Assembly (NCBI GenBank): GCA_019448385.1 | Contig: JAGTXO010000032.1 | Span: 62,001-126,000 of the forward strand | Direction of reading: 5' to 3' | Source of the DNA: Diacronema lutheri | Taxonomy: Eukaryota > Haptophyta > Pavlovophyceae > Pavlovales > Pavlovaceae | DNA length: 64,000 bases | Part shown: in pieces, positions 41,647-52,166 of the stretch | Position numbering within the stretch: the first letter of the stretch is position 1 | Layout of the letters: each line of letters begins with the position of its first letter | Notes under the pieces: model-generated | The model's input: only the letters and a program-made list of their open reading frames with translations | Database searches by the model: none | What the model was told of the DNA's origin: nothing | Program-made: the position numbers and the translations under genes

Positions 41647-42260
41647 CCCCAGTCGCGTCGCGCGCCCGCCGGTCGAGCTGATTCGGGGGCTGACAAAGAA
41701 TCAAAATCGCCCGATGACTCGCCCATCATCCATCCGGGCATCACCGGTAGCACCCGTTTTGGGATGGGCGGGTACAGTCGCAATCCCGCGCGGTGACGCG
41801 GAGGCTCGGCGGCGACGCGCGCCCCGTCGTGAAGACGTTGTGGGCTTCGTGTGGAAGCCGTGTGCGAACGCGAGCACCACCTCGGCTTCCTTCCAGACAG
41901 ACATTATGAAGCGGGTCACGGGCCGCGTGCCGCGCGGCGTGCAGCCGACTGTCTCATCGCTGCGCCCAGCCGCATCGCCTTCCTTCCAACCCTCCCCCCC
42001 CCCTCCCCCCCCCCCCCCCCCCCCCCCCGGGCGTGGCTCGAAGAGCGCCTCGCCTTGCCCCAAATGGCTGAGACTGAGGGCGGCCGTTGGCGCGGCGCGC
42101 TTTGCCGCCAGCGCGACATCGCTTGCGTCTGCGCTGGCGTATCGCCGGCCCGGCCGCCGGCGCGCCTCGTGCCTGGGCGCCAAGACGCGCACTGACTCTA
42201 CACGTCGTCCAGTTATTTTTTTTTCTTTTTTCCCCTTGCAAAAGGTATCGGCGGGAATTC
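41647..42260. promoter_or_regulatory. intergenic region between divergent HD and LRR genes
   Basis: No supported gene. It contains two poly-C runs (41,990-42,028) and, 20-55 bases before the LRR start codon, a strong pyrimidine tract (TTATTTTTTTTTCTTTTTTCC at about 42,211-42,232), the only such T-rich stretch nearby, which may be core promoter or a 5' UTR splice signal. Confidence 0.4.
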
Positions 42261-44431
42261 ATGTCGCGCATCTGCACGCGCCCTTCCAGCGAAGAGCTTC
42301 ACGGCGGTCTCATTTTCTCGGTGCTTGCGGCGCGGCAGAGCGAGCGGCTCGAGCTCGAAGCTGCGCGCGCTGCTTTTGTCGATTCTCTCGCACCCGCCGC
42401 ACCCGCCACCGCAGCGCCGCTTTCGCCGTCGCCGCGCTCACGCGCGCCGTCGGCTGCGCGCGCCAAGCCGCTCGCGCCGCCGCCGCCCGCGGTGTGCGCG
42501 TTTGTCGAGCGGGGCGCAGCGCTCGCGCGGCCGACGCCTCCTGACCTCGTGCTTGCCCTCGTTGTCGGCTGGCAGGCCGACAGCATCGATGCGGCGAGCG
42601 GCGAGCGGTCACGGCTACTCGGCGTGCACGGCGGCGCGTTCCGAGAACTGCTGCGCACGTGCGCCTTCCGCAGCGTAAACGCGGACGTCGAGGCGGACGC
42701 GGACGCGGGCATCTGCGCCACCGTCGACGCTGATGCCATCGCCGACGACGACGCCGCGCCCGCCGCCTCCCACCGCTTCGCATGCCCCGCTGAGATTTGC
42801 ATCGGCCGCCGCGTTCTCTCCCCGCCCGGCGCGCGCTCGCTCGCCGCACTGCTCGCGCTCAGCGCGGACGTGCGCGTGCTCGACGTCGCAGATGTGCAGC
42901 TCGCGCCCGAGGGCGCGTGCCTCCTCGTGCGCGCGCTCCGCTTCGCGCCGGCGCTGCGCACGCTCTCGCTCGCGGGCAACGTGCTCGGCGGCGCGCCGGG
43001 CTCGACGAGCGCGGCCGTCACCGCCGCGCTCGCCGCCGAGCTGCGCCGGCCGCGCGGCGCGCTCACGGCGCTCGACTTGAGCCACAGCCGGCTCGGCGAC
43101 GCGGGCGCGCGCGCGCTCGCGCGCGCGCTTGCTCGCGGCGGCGGTGTGGGTACCGATGAGAAAGAAAAGGAAAACAAGTCGCGGATGAACACGTCCCTTC
43201 GGCGCCTGTGTCTGCGCGCGAGTGGACTGGGCGACGTGGGTGCGCACGAGTTCGCGTCATGCCTCGCGCCTGTGGAGCGCGGCGGCGCGGGCGCGCAGCA
43301 CCGGCCGCTTGCGCTCGAGGAGCTCGACTTGTCGCACAACTCAATCGGTCCGGCCGGCGCGACCGCGCTCGTGGCACTGCTCGGCGCGCTCGAGCGCGCG
43401 CGCGGTGCGCACGCGGCGCTGGGCGGCGGCGCGGCGCGCCTGCGCGCTCTCACGCTCACGCGCAACAAGCTGACGATGGATGCGGCCTCGCTGCTCGCGC
43501 GCGCCGCGTCGGGCGTGCGCCCGCTCGCCGGCGCGCCCGGCTGCGCGGGCATGTTGGCCTCGCCGCTCGCGCGCGCCGCGTCGGGCGTGCGCCCGCTCGC
43601 CGGCGCGCCCGGCGGCGCGGGCATGTTGGCCTCGCCGCCGCTCAGCTCGTGCCCGAGCGCCGCGACCGCCGTCACCGTCCCGTCACCGACCACCGTCACC
43701 GTCACGTCACCGACCGCCGTCACCGTCCCGTCACCGACCGCCGTCGCCCTCTCTTGCATCGGCGCGGCGGCCGGCGGCAGCGACGCGGCCGCGGCGCGCG
43801 ACGGCCCGACTCGCCGACCCCGTCGCCGCCCTCCGGCACGGCGCCACGCGTGCCCGCGCTCGGCGGCACGCCCTGGTCCGACGCGACGGCGACGGCGCCC
43901 GCTCTCGCGCTCTCGTGCGTGCGCGACGCGGACGCGCAGTTGCTCGCGCACGACCTCCGCACCGACGCGCGGCTGCGCTCGCTCCGCCTGTCCGCGTCGC
44001 GCCTCTCCGACTCGGCAGCGCTCGTGCTCGCCCTCGCGCTACGCACCAATCACGCGCTGCGCGAGCTGGACCTCATGGGCAACGCGCTCGCGAACGCGGC
44101 GGCCGCCGCGCTCGGCGAGGCGCTGCGCGGCGGGCGCAACACAACGCTTGCGATCTTGGGCCTACGGAACAATTCGATCGCGGACGACGGCGCGGCGGCG
44201 CTCGCCGACGCGCTCGCGGACAACCGCAGCCTCCGCTGCCTCAGTCTGGCGCGCAACCGGCTGACTGACGCATGCGCTCAGTCAGTGGTTGCCCTCCTCA
44301 ACGCCAACACGGCACTGCGAGCCCTGCAGCTCGGCGGCAACCTCGTTGGCGCCGTACCACGGCTCGCGATCCGCGCGGCGTGGGATCGCCACGCCGAGCG
44401 CGCGGCGGGCGGGGTTCTCGACTTGAGCTGA
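42261..44431 (+). CDS. leucine-rich-repeat protein (ribonuclease-inhibitor type)
   Basis: Starts MSRICTRPSSEELHGG. Ribonuclease-inhibitor-type LRRs are spread over the protein: LRTLSLAGNVLGG, LTALDLSHSRLGDAGARAL, LEELDLSHNSIGPAGATAL, LRALTLTRNKLTMDAA, and in the last part LRELDLMGNALANAAAAAL, LAILGLRNNSIADDGAAAL, LRCLSLARNRLTDAC. No NB-ARC or kinase domain is seen. The coding frame changes between about 43,770 and 43,870; an acceptor near 43,779 could belong to an intron, or it is a frameshift. Just before that lie a duplicated 72-base segment (43,490-43,635) and a 24-base Thr/Val/Pro/Ser repeat (43,665-43,745), so the middle is unstable. Probable role: protein interaction; cellular function unknown. 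Confidence 0.7.
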
Positions 44432-44674
44432 GTGTGAGACGAGGTCTCATTTTCTGTGAGACGACCTTGCTGATGGCCAACTGGCTGCAAGCTGGCGTTG
44501 CACAGCACGTGCTGCCCGCACGTGACGGACGGCGGCGAGCCGGCTGTGCACGAAAAGTGCATTTCCTTTTCTGATCAGCCACTTTTCAGCCGGTTTGCAC
44601 GACGACGCACTCCCGTCCGAGGCCCGCGCGCGCGCATCTGGCGGAGGGAGTGGGGTGACGGGGGGAGCCCGCGG

Positions 44675-45276
44675 ATGTTGGGCACAAGCGGCGCGGACAT
44701 CGCTTATGGCCCGGACGATGGCGGTGTTCCGGCCTCCGCGGCGACCGATCTCGTCGTCGTGCGGCCGGTGTGCACGCTGATCGCGGGCACCAAAATTGTG
44801 ACGCCGGTGAGCGTGTGCGGCGTTTACGCGCTCAACGCTGGTGCGGCCAACGTCGGGCCGGTGTCGGTGAGGGGCCTCTCCGCGTTCAATACGAGCGGCC
44901 CGGCCAATGTGGTCGGCGTGACGGCCAACGGCATCCTCGCCGCCAACTTGATCGTGGGGACCCCAATCCTTGGCACTGCGGCAGGCGTCGTCGCGCTGAA
45001 CGCACTCATCGGTGCGCCACGCGTGTTTGGCGCCACGGGCATCAGCGTCTTCAACTTGCTCGCAAGTGCGCCGCGCCGCGGCGCTGCCCACGCGCTCGCG
45101 AGGGTGCCAACGCCGTTTGGCCGCCACGCGCGCACACGCTGACAGGTTCGCCCACCGCTGCGGCAGGCGTTGGGCTCGGCGGCTGGAATTTTGCACCCGG
45201 CTCGCCAGTCGCGGCGCCGGCGCTTGGCATGAGTGCGGAGCCCGACGAGGACGACACGACGCTCTTTGACGGGTGA
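44675..45276 (+). CDS. novel Gly/Ala/Asn-rich repeat protein, paralogue A
   Basis: Two exons, 44,675-45,065 and 45,146-45,276, joined by an 80-base phase-1 intron (GTGCGC...GACAG). Starts MLGTSGADIAYGPDD. The core is a hydrophobic repeat with units like VCGVYALNAGAANVGP, VRGLSAFNTSGPANV, ANGILAANLIVG, AAGVVALNALIG, ATGISVFNLLA, each about 14-17 residues with Gly-(x)2-3-Ala-Asn. The regular spacing suggests a solenoid or beta-helix. It ends with an acidic tail (EDDTTLFDG). Residues VVVRPVC precede the repeat. No family recognised, no signal peptide. The next gene is a clear paralogue in the same order with the same intron phase, a tandem duplication. Confidence 0.75.
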
Positions 45277-45579
45277 GCGAGGGACGGGCTGAGGGACGGG
45301 CTCAAAGGAATGCCGCCCAATGTTTTTACCATGCATGCCGCCCGCGCGACGCGTCGAGCCAGCACGCCATGCGGCTTTGGTTGGCTGTGAGGTCACGGCC
45401 CACCAGTCGTTTTGCTAGCTCGTCGTTGTGAAGGGAGCACTGCACGCAGGACTGACGAGGCGAAGCTCTCGCCAGGGCGAGCACGGCGACTCCGTCCAGT
45501 TTGTGCGTGAATGCGTGACACAGTGATCGATCAAGCGCCGAACGTTTTTGATCGCGCGCCACGGCGACGCGCCGCGGCG

Positions 45580-46225
45580 ATGTGGGGTTCGGACCTGGAC
45601 CTCGCGTACGGTCCTGACGACGCGCTGGCCCCTCACGAGGCGACGAGCGACCTTGTCGTGGTGCGGCCAATGTGCTCGTTGCTCGCAGCCACGGGGCAGG
45701 CGAGGACACCCGTGAGCGTGTGCGGTGTCTATGCTCTCAACGCGGGCGCAGCGAACGTGGGCCCGCTCTCGGTCAAAGGCGTCGGTGCGCTCAATGTGCT
45801 TGGCCCGGCCAACGTCTCCGGCCTTGGCGGCAACGGCCTCTTTGCTGCCAACGCTCTGGTGGCGTCGCCCTTCGTCGGCTCGGCGTCGGGTGTCGTGGCG
45901 TTTAACGCTATCGTCGGTGCGCCGCATGTCTTCGGTGCGACGGGGATCGCGGTGTTCAACGTGCTTGCAGGTCTTGTGCGCGCGCGCCTGCTCCCGTCCG
46001 CGGCCGTCTGCCGCCCGTGTTATGCACCTCTCTGACCCGGCACGTCGATTGCTGGCACGCCATGGACGTGCACGCTGGTCCACCGCTCTGCGCGATCCAG
46101 GTTCCCCAATTGCGGCAGTCGGCGTCGGGCTCGATGGCATGAATCTGGCGCCCGCGTCGCCAGTCGCCGCTCTGGCGATTGGCATGAGCGTGTGGCCCCG
46201 CCACGACGGCACAGTGCCACGCTAG
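45580..46225 (+). CDS. novel Gly/Ala/Asn-rich repeat protein, paralogue B
   Basis: Two exons, 45,580-45,970 and 46,101-46,225; a 130-base phase-1 intron (GTCTTG...TCCAG) lies at the same place as in paralogue A. The protein starts MWGSDLDLAYGPDDA and shares DLVVVRPMCSLLAA, VSVCGVYALNAGAANVGP, and the repeated GVxAxNxxxG units with A. The C-terminal exon (VGVGLDGMNLAPASPVAALAIGMS) is also shared, but the acidic tail is replaced by a short basic one. A Met at 45,511 is in frame and could be the start. The 303-base gap before it holds no other gene. Its stop lies 26 bases from the stop of convergent COG5. Confidence 0.75.
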
Positions 46226-46251
46226 AGCGTCCAACATTTTCCGCACAGCGG

Positions 46252-48132
46252 TCAGGTGTGCTCCTCGGTGGGCGTCTCACGCTCCGCCTCCCAATCGGCG
46301 GCAAGCAGCCGAATCATCATCGCAACCGCCCGCCCGCGCGCCACCTCCTCGCCCACCTCCGCCTCGGCATCTGCCGATGCGTCGCCATGCTGGCCGTGCG
46401 TTCGATCGTACGCGTCAACGGCCGCGAGCATCAGCTTGCACACGGCCGAACGCGGTGCGCTCGCTGCCCAGTCGGCGTAAAGCGAGGCGCTCAGCCCGGC
46501 CTCCTCGTGCGGCGAGCGCAGCTCGCGCGGCGCCTGCGCACGCCGCGCGCACGCGGCGGGGGCGGCAACGCCATTCCGGAAGTGAGGGGTGTCCGGCCGG
46601 CGGAACCAACGTCGCGTTCTTGAGCGCGGCAGCCGCGACGCGACGCGCGCGTTCATCATCCACGCGCGCCCGCTCGCACCAGCGCGCGCCGCGCTGCGCT
46701 GCGCGCTTCGTGCGCACCCGCGTGAAGAGGTGATGGAGGAGAAGGTCCGTCGAAATTGAGCGCAGCTCGGGCGCGATGCGGACGCGCGCGCGCGGCGCGC
46801 TGGCCGTAGCGGTCAGCTCGCCTGCGTCCGCGTGCGCGGCGCGCGGGCCCGCCGCGGCGCCGCCGATGGCGAGCTGTGCGGGCCGCAGCTCTGCAAAGAG
46901 GAGCGGCAGAAGCGCTTTGAATTGGCCATAACTCCTCCCTGCCACGAAGCGGGTGACAGCAGTGGTTGCGGGGCGATGGGCGGTACGGGTAGAAGGGGTG
47001 AGGGTGAGCGGCACGGTCGCTCGAGTTCGGGCAAGGGTGAGCGGCACGGTCGCTCGAGTTCGGGCAAGGGTGAGCGGCACGGTCGCTGGAGTTCGGGCAA
47101 GGGTGAGCGGCACGGTCGCTCGAGTTAGGGCAAGGGTGAGCGGCACGGTCGCGCGCAGCGCTTCACGCCGCCGTGCGGCACACACCGAGGTCGTCAAGCC
47201 GCTCGGAGCCGACGAAGCGCTGCACGAGCAACTCGAGCTCGGGCAGCAGCGCGGCGAGCGCCATCCGGCGCGCGTCGCCCATCGGACGCTGCACGCACAC
47301 AGCGCGCGCTGCCGCGGCGAGCAGCTCGGCACCAATCGCCCGCCGTTCGCGCGCCCACCACGCCAGGTGCGCAAAGAAGCCAAGACCCGCGCTGCTGCTG
47401 GTGTGGAGCAGCTCGTCGATCGCGCGACTCAACGGCGCAAGCTGCGCGCCGCCGCTGTTGCTGCCGCCGCCGCCGCCCAGCAGGGCGGGCGCGACGTGCG
47501 GTAGAATCCGCGCGCGCGCCGCGCCGCCGAGCGGCGCGAGGCGCGCGCGCACAAGCTCGTCGAGCTCGTGCGCTCTCTGCAGTAACGGTTCAGCCACGAT
47601 GGCGGAGGCGAGCAGCTGGAGGCGCGGCGTGGTGAGCGCGATGATGCGCTCGCGTAATGCCTCGAGCGCGCCGCACAGCGCGCTGTTGCGCTGCGCGGCG
47701 GCGGTGGCGGCGGCGCCCGCCTTCCCGCCAGCGGCGGCGGCGGCAGCGGCGGCGGCAACGGCGGCGGCGCCATGCCCACCGCCCCTGCCGCCGGCGGCGG
47801 CGATCGCCTCGGCGACGGCGTCAAGGGGCACGAACAGCTCGTCGACCTTTGCGATGAACGTGCGCAGTGCCTTGGCCGCGGCGATCGTTACGCCCAGCTG
47901 TAACGGCGCGTACAACGCGCCGCCGTCGCCACCCCCGTCGGTGCCTTCGCCATCGCCGTCGCCGGCGCGCGTCTGCGGCCGCGCACGCGCGCCCCCGCCG
48001 GCCGCGGGCAGCGGCACCGCAGCCGCGCGCAGCTCTGTGGTGATCGATTCGGCGAGCATGTCCGCGCCCGCCACCGCCGCCTGCTGCGCGACGGCCGCGC
48101 CGCCCATGTCCGCCGCCGCCGCCGCGCTACGT

Positions 48133-48178
<46 letters not shown>

Positions 48179-50113
48179 CCGGACCCCCGCCGCCCACGGC
48201 GCACGCCGCGCCCGCGCGCGTCATCGTGAGGGATGCGGTTGCAGCGCGCCCCGCCGCGTCAGCGAGGCGGGAGCCCACTTGCCGCAGGAAGAGGCTCTCA
48301 AGTTGAGCAAGCGCGCCGCCGAGCAGACACGCGCTCGCCTCGCCGCCCGCGCCACCGCCCGTGACGCCGTCGCCGGCCATTGCGGGCGCGAAGGGACCAA
48401 GCTCGCGTTCGGGTGCGCGCGCGACACCCGCGCCGTCAACGTCCCCGCCGCCCGCCTCCCATCCCGCCTCGTCGCCCGTTTCGCCGCGCGTCTCGCCACC
48501 ACGTGGCACGTGATCGGCGAGTCGCGCGCACATGCCAAGAACCTTCCCCACTAGGCGGGGGTACTGTGACGCAAGCGCCGACGCGGTGGCCGGCGCGGCG
48601 CGCGTGAGGCCGACGAGCGCGGCGGCGAGCGCGTCGACGAGGTGCGACCACGCGTCGACGTGCTCTTCGGTGGACGTGCGCGCGCGTGCGCCCGCCGTCG
48701 ACTGTGCGCCCGCCGCTGCACTTGCGCCCGCTGCGCCCGCTGCGCCCGCTGCGCCCGCTACGCCCGCTGCGCCCGCTGCGCCCGCTGCGCCCGCGCCCAC
48801 ATCGGCTGCGTCGGCCGCTTCGGCGCGCAGCAGCTCCGCGAGGGGATTGCGGGTGCGCACGTCGCGTGACTTGCGCAGCACGCGGCGCAGGTGAAGCAGC
48901 TGCAGGGCGCTGCGGTACACCACCTCAAGCCACGCGTCCACCGCAAGGAGCAGCCCGGTGCGGCCGCCTCCGCCGCCTCCGCCGCCCCCGCCGCCCGCCT
49001 GCCAATCAGGGGCCGAGCCCAGCCCGACCGTTACAGCAGCCGTCGCCGACACGCCTGCGGCTGCGGCCACGGCGCACGCGCCGCCGGTGCCTGCGCTGCC
49101 GGCACCACCATTCGCTGCGCCCGCGCGCGCCGGCGAAGAGCCTGCCGCGCCGGCAGCGCCAACGAGCGCCCCGCCGGCCACGCCCGTGGCACCCGCGCGT
49201 GCGAGCGCGGCCCCGCCCGCGGCCGCGCGCTCGCACAGCGCGCTGACGGCACCGCGCACGTGCTCGCGCATCCTGCGCAGGTTCGCGAGCGTCTGCAGCG
49301 CCGTCGCGATGTCCGCGTCGTTGCTCCGCTGCAGCCCGCTGTCGAGGCCCTCGACCGCGTGCTCGACGACAAGCCGCTCGGCGCGCGCGAGCTTCGGCAG
49401 CTCTGCGCTCGCGGCGTCAATACCACTCAGGTCATGCGCGCTCAGGATCGTGCGCGCCTCGTGCGCGTACCTGCGAGCGCGGCACGGCGCGCGCACGGCG
49501 CGGCGCGGCGAGCTCGGCGCGTGGCGTGCCGGGCCGCGCGTGTGCGATGGGGAGGCGAGCGCGCCGACGTGCGAGCGCGCAGTGCGCCCCAAAATCCGGG
49601 AGAGGTGTGAGCGCGCCGCAAGCCGGACGGTTGGGCGCGGCGGCGGCGGCGCGCGCACTCTGCGGCCATCGCAAGGTCGGTCGGCTCAGGCTCGATCAGC
49701 TCGCGCAGCCGACGGCCGAGGTAGAGCAGCCGGTGGAGCGCGCGCAGCAGCGCGCACGCGTCGTACACCTGCCGCAGCTCGGCGGCGTGCGCGCGCAGCT
49801 TGTCGCACGGCTCGCTGAGCGAAGCGCGCACGCGCGAGGCGGCGTTGACGACGACGGTCACGCGCTCGCGCGCGGCGCCGAGACGCGTCTCGAGCTTGAG
49901 CACGCGCTCGAGATGCGCGATCAGCTCGTCGTGGTTGGCGGTCACCTCGGCGCTTGCGTCGCGCTCGAGCCGCGCGATCCCGCCGTTGAGCCGCGCCAAA
50001 TAGGCGCCATCGGTGTCTGCCTCAATGAGCGACGACGAGAAGGCGGCGGCGTCGAACGGCTCGGCAAAGAAGGCGGCGAACGCGTCGTCGTCGCGCAGCG
50101 ACTTGCCCTCCAT
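46252..50113 (-). CDS. COG5: conserved oligomeric Golgi complex subunit 5
   Basis: Four exons on the minus strand: 50,113-49,659, 49,470-47,186, 46,938-46,607, 46,533-46,252; phases 2, 1, 0; 1,117 residues. Exon 1 has the COG5 start (AFAAFFAEPFDAAAF, then LIAHLERVLKLETRL and LLRALHRLLYLGRRL). The first junction gives LAMAAEYAHEARTILSAHDL, as in the family. Later parts include LRTFIAKVDELF, and a C-terminus with YGQFKALLPLLFAELRP, LLLHHLFTRV and APRELRSPHEEAGLSASLYADW across intron 3. COG tethers retrograde vesicles at the Golgi. It is longer than usual because of Gly/Ala runs (for example at 48,140-48,180 and 48,700-48,800). Intron 2 carries a 33-base minisatellite. Confidence 0.9.
47001..47155. 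repeat. 33-base minisatellite in COG5 intron 2
   Basis: Nearly five copies of AGGGTGAGCGGCACGGTCGC... with a 33-base period and three or four substitutions. It lies wholly within the intron at 46,939-47,185. Confidence 0.9.
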
Positions 50114-50198
50114 GCTGCCCGTATGGTGAAAAACTTAAAACTGAACAAGGGCTCCATAAATAAATTGTTGATGGCGAACCCGGCCGGCGGGGCGTAGA

Positions 50199-51047
50199 AT
50201 GCGGGGCGTCCTCATGGCCATGCTGCTGACCGCGCGCCCTCCACGGGGCGCGTTCATGCGGAGCGGTGCCCGGCTATCCGCGGGCGTGACTCGCATGGCC
50301 TCCACCGAGAGCGACGAGATGCCCCTCACGCACCCGAGCGCGGGCGCACGCGAGCCCGGCGAGACGGACCCGCTTGCGTCGCTCGACGGGTCGGCGACAA
50401 GCGCGCGCGCGCTTGCGCGTGAGAATGCCGAGCTGCGCGAGCGTCTACGCGAGATGCAGGCGATTATTGATGAGACCGACGGCCTGTGCGAGGTGCTCGG
50501 CGACCTCGACATCGAGGGCTCTGCGTTTTGGCCGGGGTACCGCGCGCGCGCGTCGTGGCTCGTCGGGCTGCTCATGCTTCAGTCGGTCAGCAGCTTCATC
50601 CTTGCAGGCGAGGAGGACCTCCTCGCCGCGCACCCGGTCGTCGTCCTCTTCCTTACCATGCTCGTCGGCGCCGGCGGGAACGCGGGCAACCAGAGCGCCG
50701 TGCGCGTCATCCGCGGCCTCGCGGTCGGCGCGCTCAACGCGAGAACCGTGCGCCCGTTCCTGCTGCGCGAGCTCTCCATGGCGCTGGCGATCACGGTGAC
50801 GCTCGTCGCAGTCGGCTGCGCGCGAGTCGTCGTCTTCCACGGCTCAGGCCGAGACGCGCTCGTCGTGTCGACGTCGCTCGCGGTCATCGTTTTCACGTCG
50901 ATCTTGATCGGCGCGGTGCTCCCGCTCGGCATGCACCGGTTGCGGCTGGACGCGGCGCACGCGGGGACGAGCATCCAGGTCGTGATGGACATCCTCGGCG
51001 TCACCGTCACATGCTTTGTCGCAAACGCGCTGTTGACGGACAACTGA
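50199..51047 (+). CDS. MgtE/SLC41-type divalent cation transporter domain protein
   Basis: A single-exon frame of 282 codons. After a basic/Met-rich N-terminus (possible organelle-targeting sequence) and a short coiled coil (ALARENAELRERLREM), the remainder matches the membrane domain of MgtE: WLVGLLMLQSVSSFIL, the GAGGNAGNQSAVRVIRGLA signature, a RELSMALAITVTLVA segment, SLAVIVFTSILIGAVLPLG, and a final helix with VVMDILGVTVTCFVANALL. About five membrane segments are visible. MgtE proteins form Mg2+ channels; the regulatory N and CBS domains are absent, as in eukaryotic and short bacterial relatives. The upstream Met codons (50,199, 50,214, 50,220) leave the exact start open. COG5 is divergent, 85 bases away. 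Confidence 0.88.
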   Translation: MRGVLMAMLLTARPPRGAFMRSGARLSAGVTRMASTESDEMPLTHPSAGAREPGETDPLASLDGSATSARALARENAELRERLREMQAIIDETDGLCEVLGDLDIEGSAFWPGYRARASWLVGLLMLQSVSSFILAGEEDLLAAHPVVVLFLTMLVGAGGNAGNQSAVRVIRGLAVGALNARTVRPFLLRELSMALAITVTLVAVGCARVVVFHGSGRDALVVSTSLAVIVFTSILIGAVLPLGMHRLRLDAAHAGTSIQVVMDILGVTVTCFVANALLTDN

Positions 51048-51316
51048 CCCAAAGCATAGAAATGGAGTTACGAGTGACTGCCCTTCCCCTCCTGGCAACT
51101 CTGCCCTTCGGCGTCATCACACCCGCACCGTCGCTGCACGTGTGCCCGTCCTCCTGGCAGCTCTGCCCTTCGGCGTCACCCCACCCGCGCGTGCGTGCGC
51201 GGCCCCGCGCGCGTGCGCGCGACGGGCAGAGCGTGCGAGCGGCGCGCGCGCCCGCACGCTGCCCGACGGGCAGAGCTGCACGCTGCATGCGCGCGCGCGC
51301 CCTTGCATGCGCTCGT
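51048..51316. other. spacer with a short direct duplication
   Basis: The 269 bases between the MgtE-type and SLBP stops hold CTCTGCCCTTCGGCGTCA twice (about 51,100 and 51,160) plus partial copies, and GCGC-rich stretches. No gene seen. Confidence 0.5.
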
Positions 51317-52048
51317 TCAGCCATGGCTGTCGGGCGTGAAGTCGGCGTAGCAGTCGTGGTTGAGGTCGCAGGGCGGGTCGCTCGCGGGCGTGCTGCCCGC
51401 CGCCGTCCCCGCCGCGCCCTTGCTCGCGCCCGGACCCGCAGCCGGCTCGTCGTCCGCGGCTGCGCGCGCGGCGCGCGCGGGCGGCGCCGCCTTCGCGGGC
51501 GTCGTGACGACAGACATCGGGCCCGGTCCGTCGTCCTCGTCGTCGGACGGCGGGCGGCAGGCGATGAGGCCGTCGTCGTCGTCGTCCGAGGCCGTCGCAC
51601 GCGCTGCGCCGCGCGTCGTCGCCACCGACGCCGCGTCGGCCGCGCCATCGGCCGCGTCCTCACCCGCCGCGTCCTCGCCCGTGCGTGCGCGCGCCGCCGC
51701 GCCGCCGTCGCCCTTGACACCCTGCAGTTCCATAGGGTCCCACTTGTGCAGCTCGCGGCGCCACTTGCGAATGAGGCCCTCCCACGCGCGCTTGCTCATC
51801 ACCTTGGTCCGGTCCGGCGTGCGCGGCTGCGCGGCGGTGCGCTGCTGCTTCGGCACGGCCTTGAGGTAGTTGGTGTACCCGAGCGTGTTGTAGCCGTACT
51901 CAACCTGCTTGAGGCGCTGGGAGAGCTTGTGCGGGTCGGCCTCGCGCGAGCCGATTGGCGCCTCACCCTTCTTCGCCGCGACAGCCTCACGCGCCGCGCC
52001 GTACACGAGGTTGCGCTCGGCGTTCGCGCTGGCGCTGTCCTTCGGCAT
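51317..52048 (-). CDS. SLBP: histone RNA hairpin-binding protein
   Basis: Starts MPKDSASANAERNLVYG. The central RNA-binding domain is clear: LSQRLKQVEYGYNTLGY, YLKAVPKQQR, PRTPDRTKVMSKRAWEG, and IRKWRRELHKWDP. SLBP binds the stem-loop at the 3' end of replication-dependent histone mRNAs and drives their processing and translation. The Tyr of the YGYNT motif and the Thr-Pro-Asp that is phosphorylated in animals are both present. The C-terminus is acidic and low-complexity (ASDDDDDGLIACRPPSDDED). Length 243 residues, typical. No intron seen. Confidence 0.92.
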   Translation of the reverse strand: MPKDSASANAERNLVYGAAREAVAAKKGEAPIGSREADPHKLSQRLKQVEYGYNTLGYTNYLKAVPKQQRTAAQPRTPDRTKVMSKRAWEGLIRKWRRELHKWDPMELQGVKGDGGAAARARTGEDAAGEDAADGAADAASVATTRGAARATASDDDDDGLIACRPPSDDEDDGPGPMSVVTTPAKAAPPARAARAAADDEPAAGPGASKGAAGTAAGSTPASDPPCDLNHDCYADFTPDSHG

Positions 52049-52166
52049 GGTGCTTTTGCCGCCCACGCCAGCCAGCCCCCTCCCTTTTTTTTGAAAAGCG
52101 AGCGGGCGCCCACCTGGGTGGTAAGTGGTAACTGCCGTGGTGGCGGTCGGCGAGGCACCGGGCGCG

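Noticed and set aside
44447-45196. 249-codon minus-strand frame opposite paralogue A
   Set aside because: The plus strand shows a conserved paralogue with the same intron phase; the minus frame has no counterpart opposite paralogue B.
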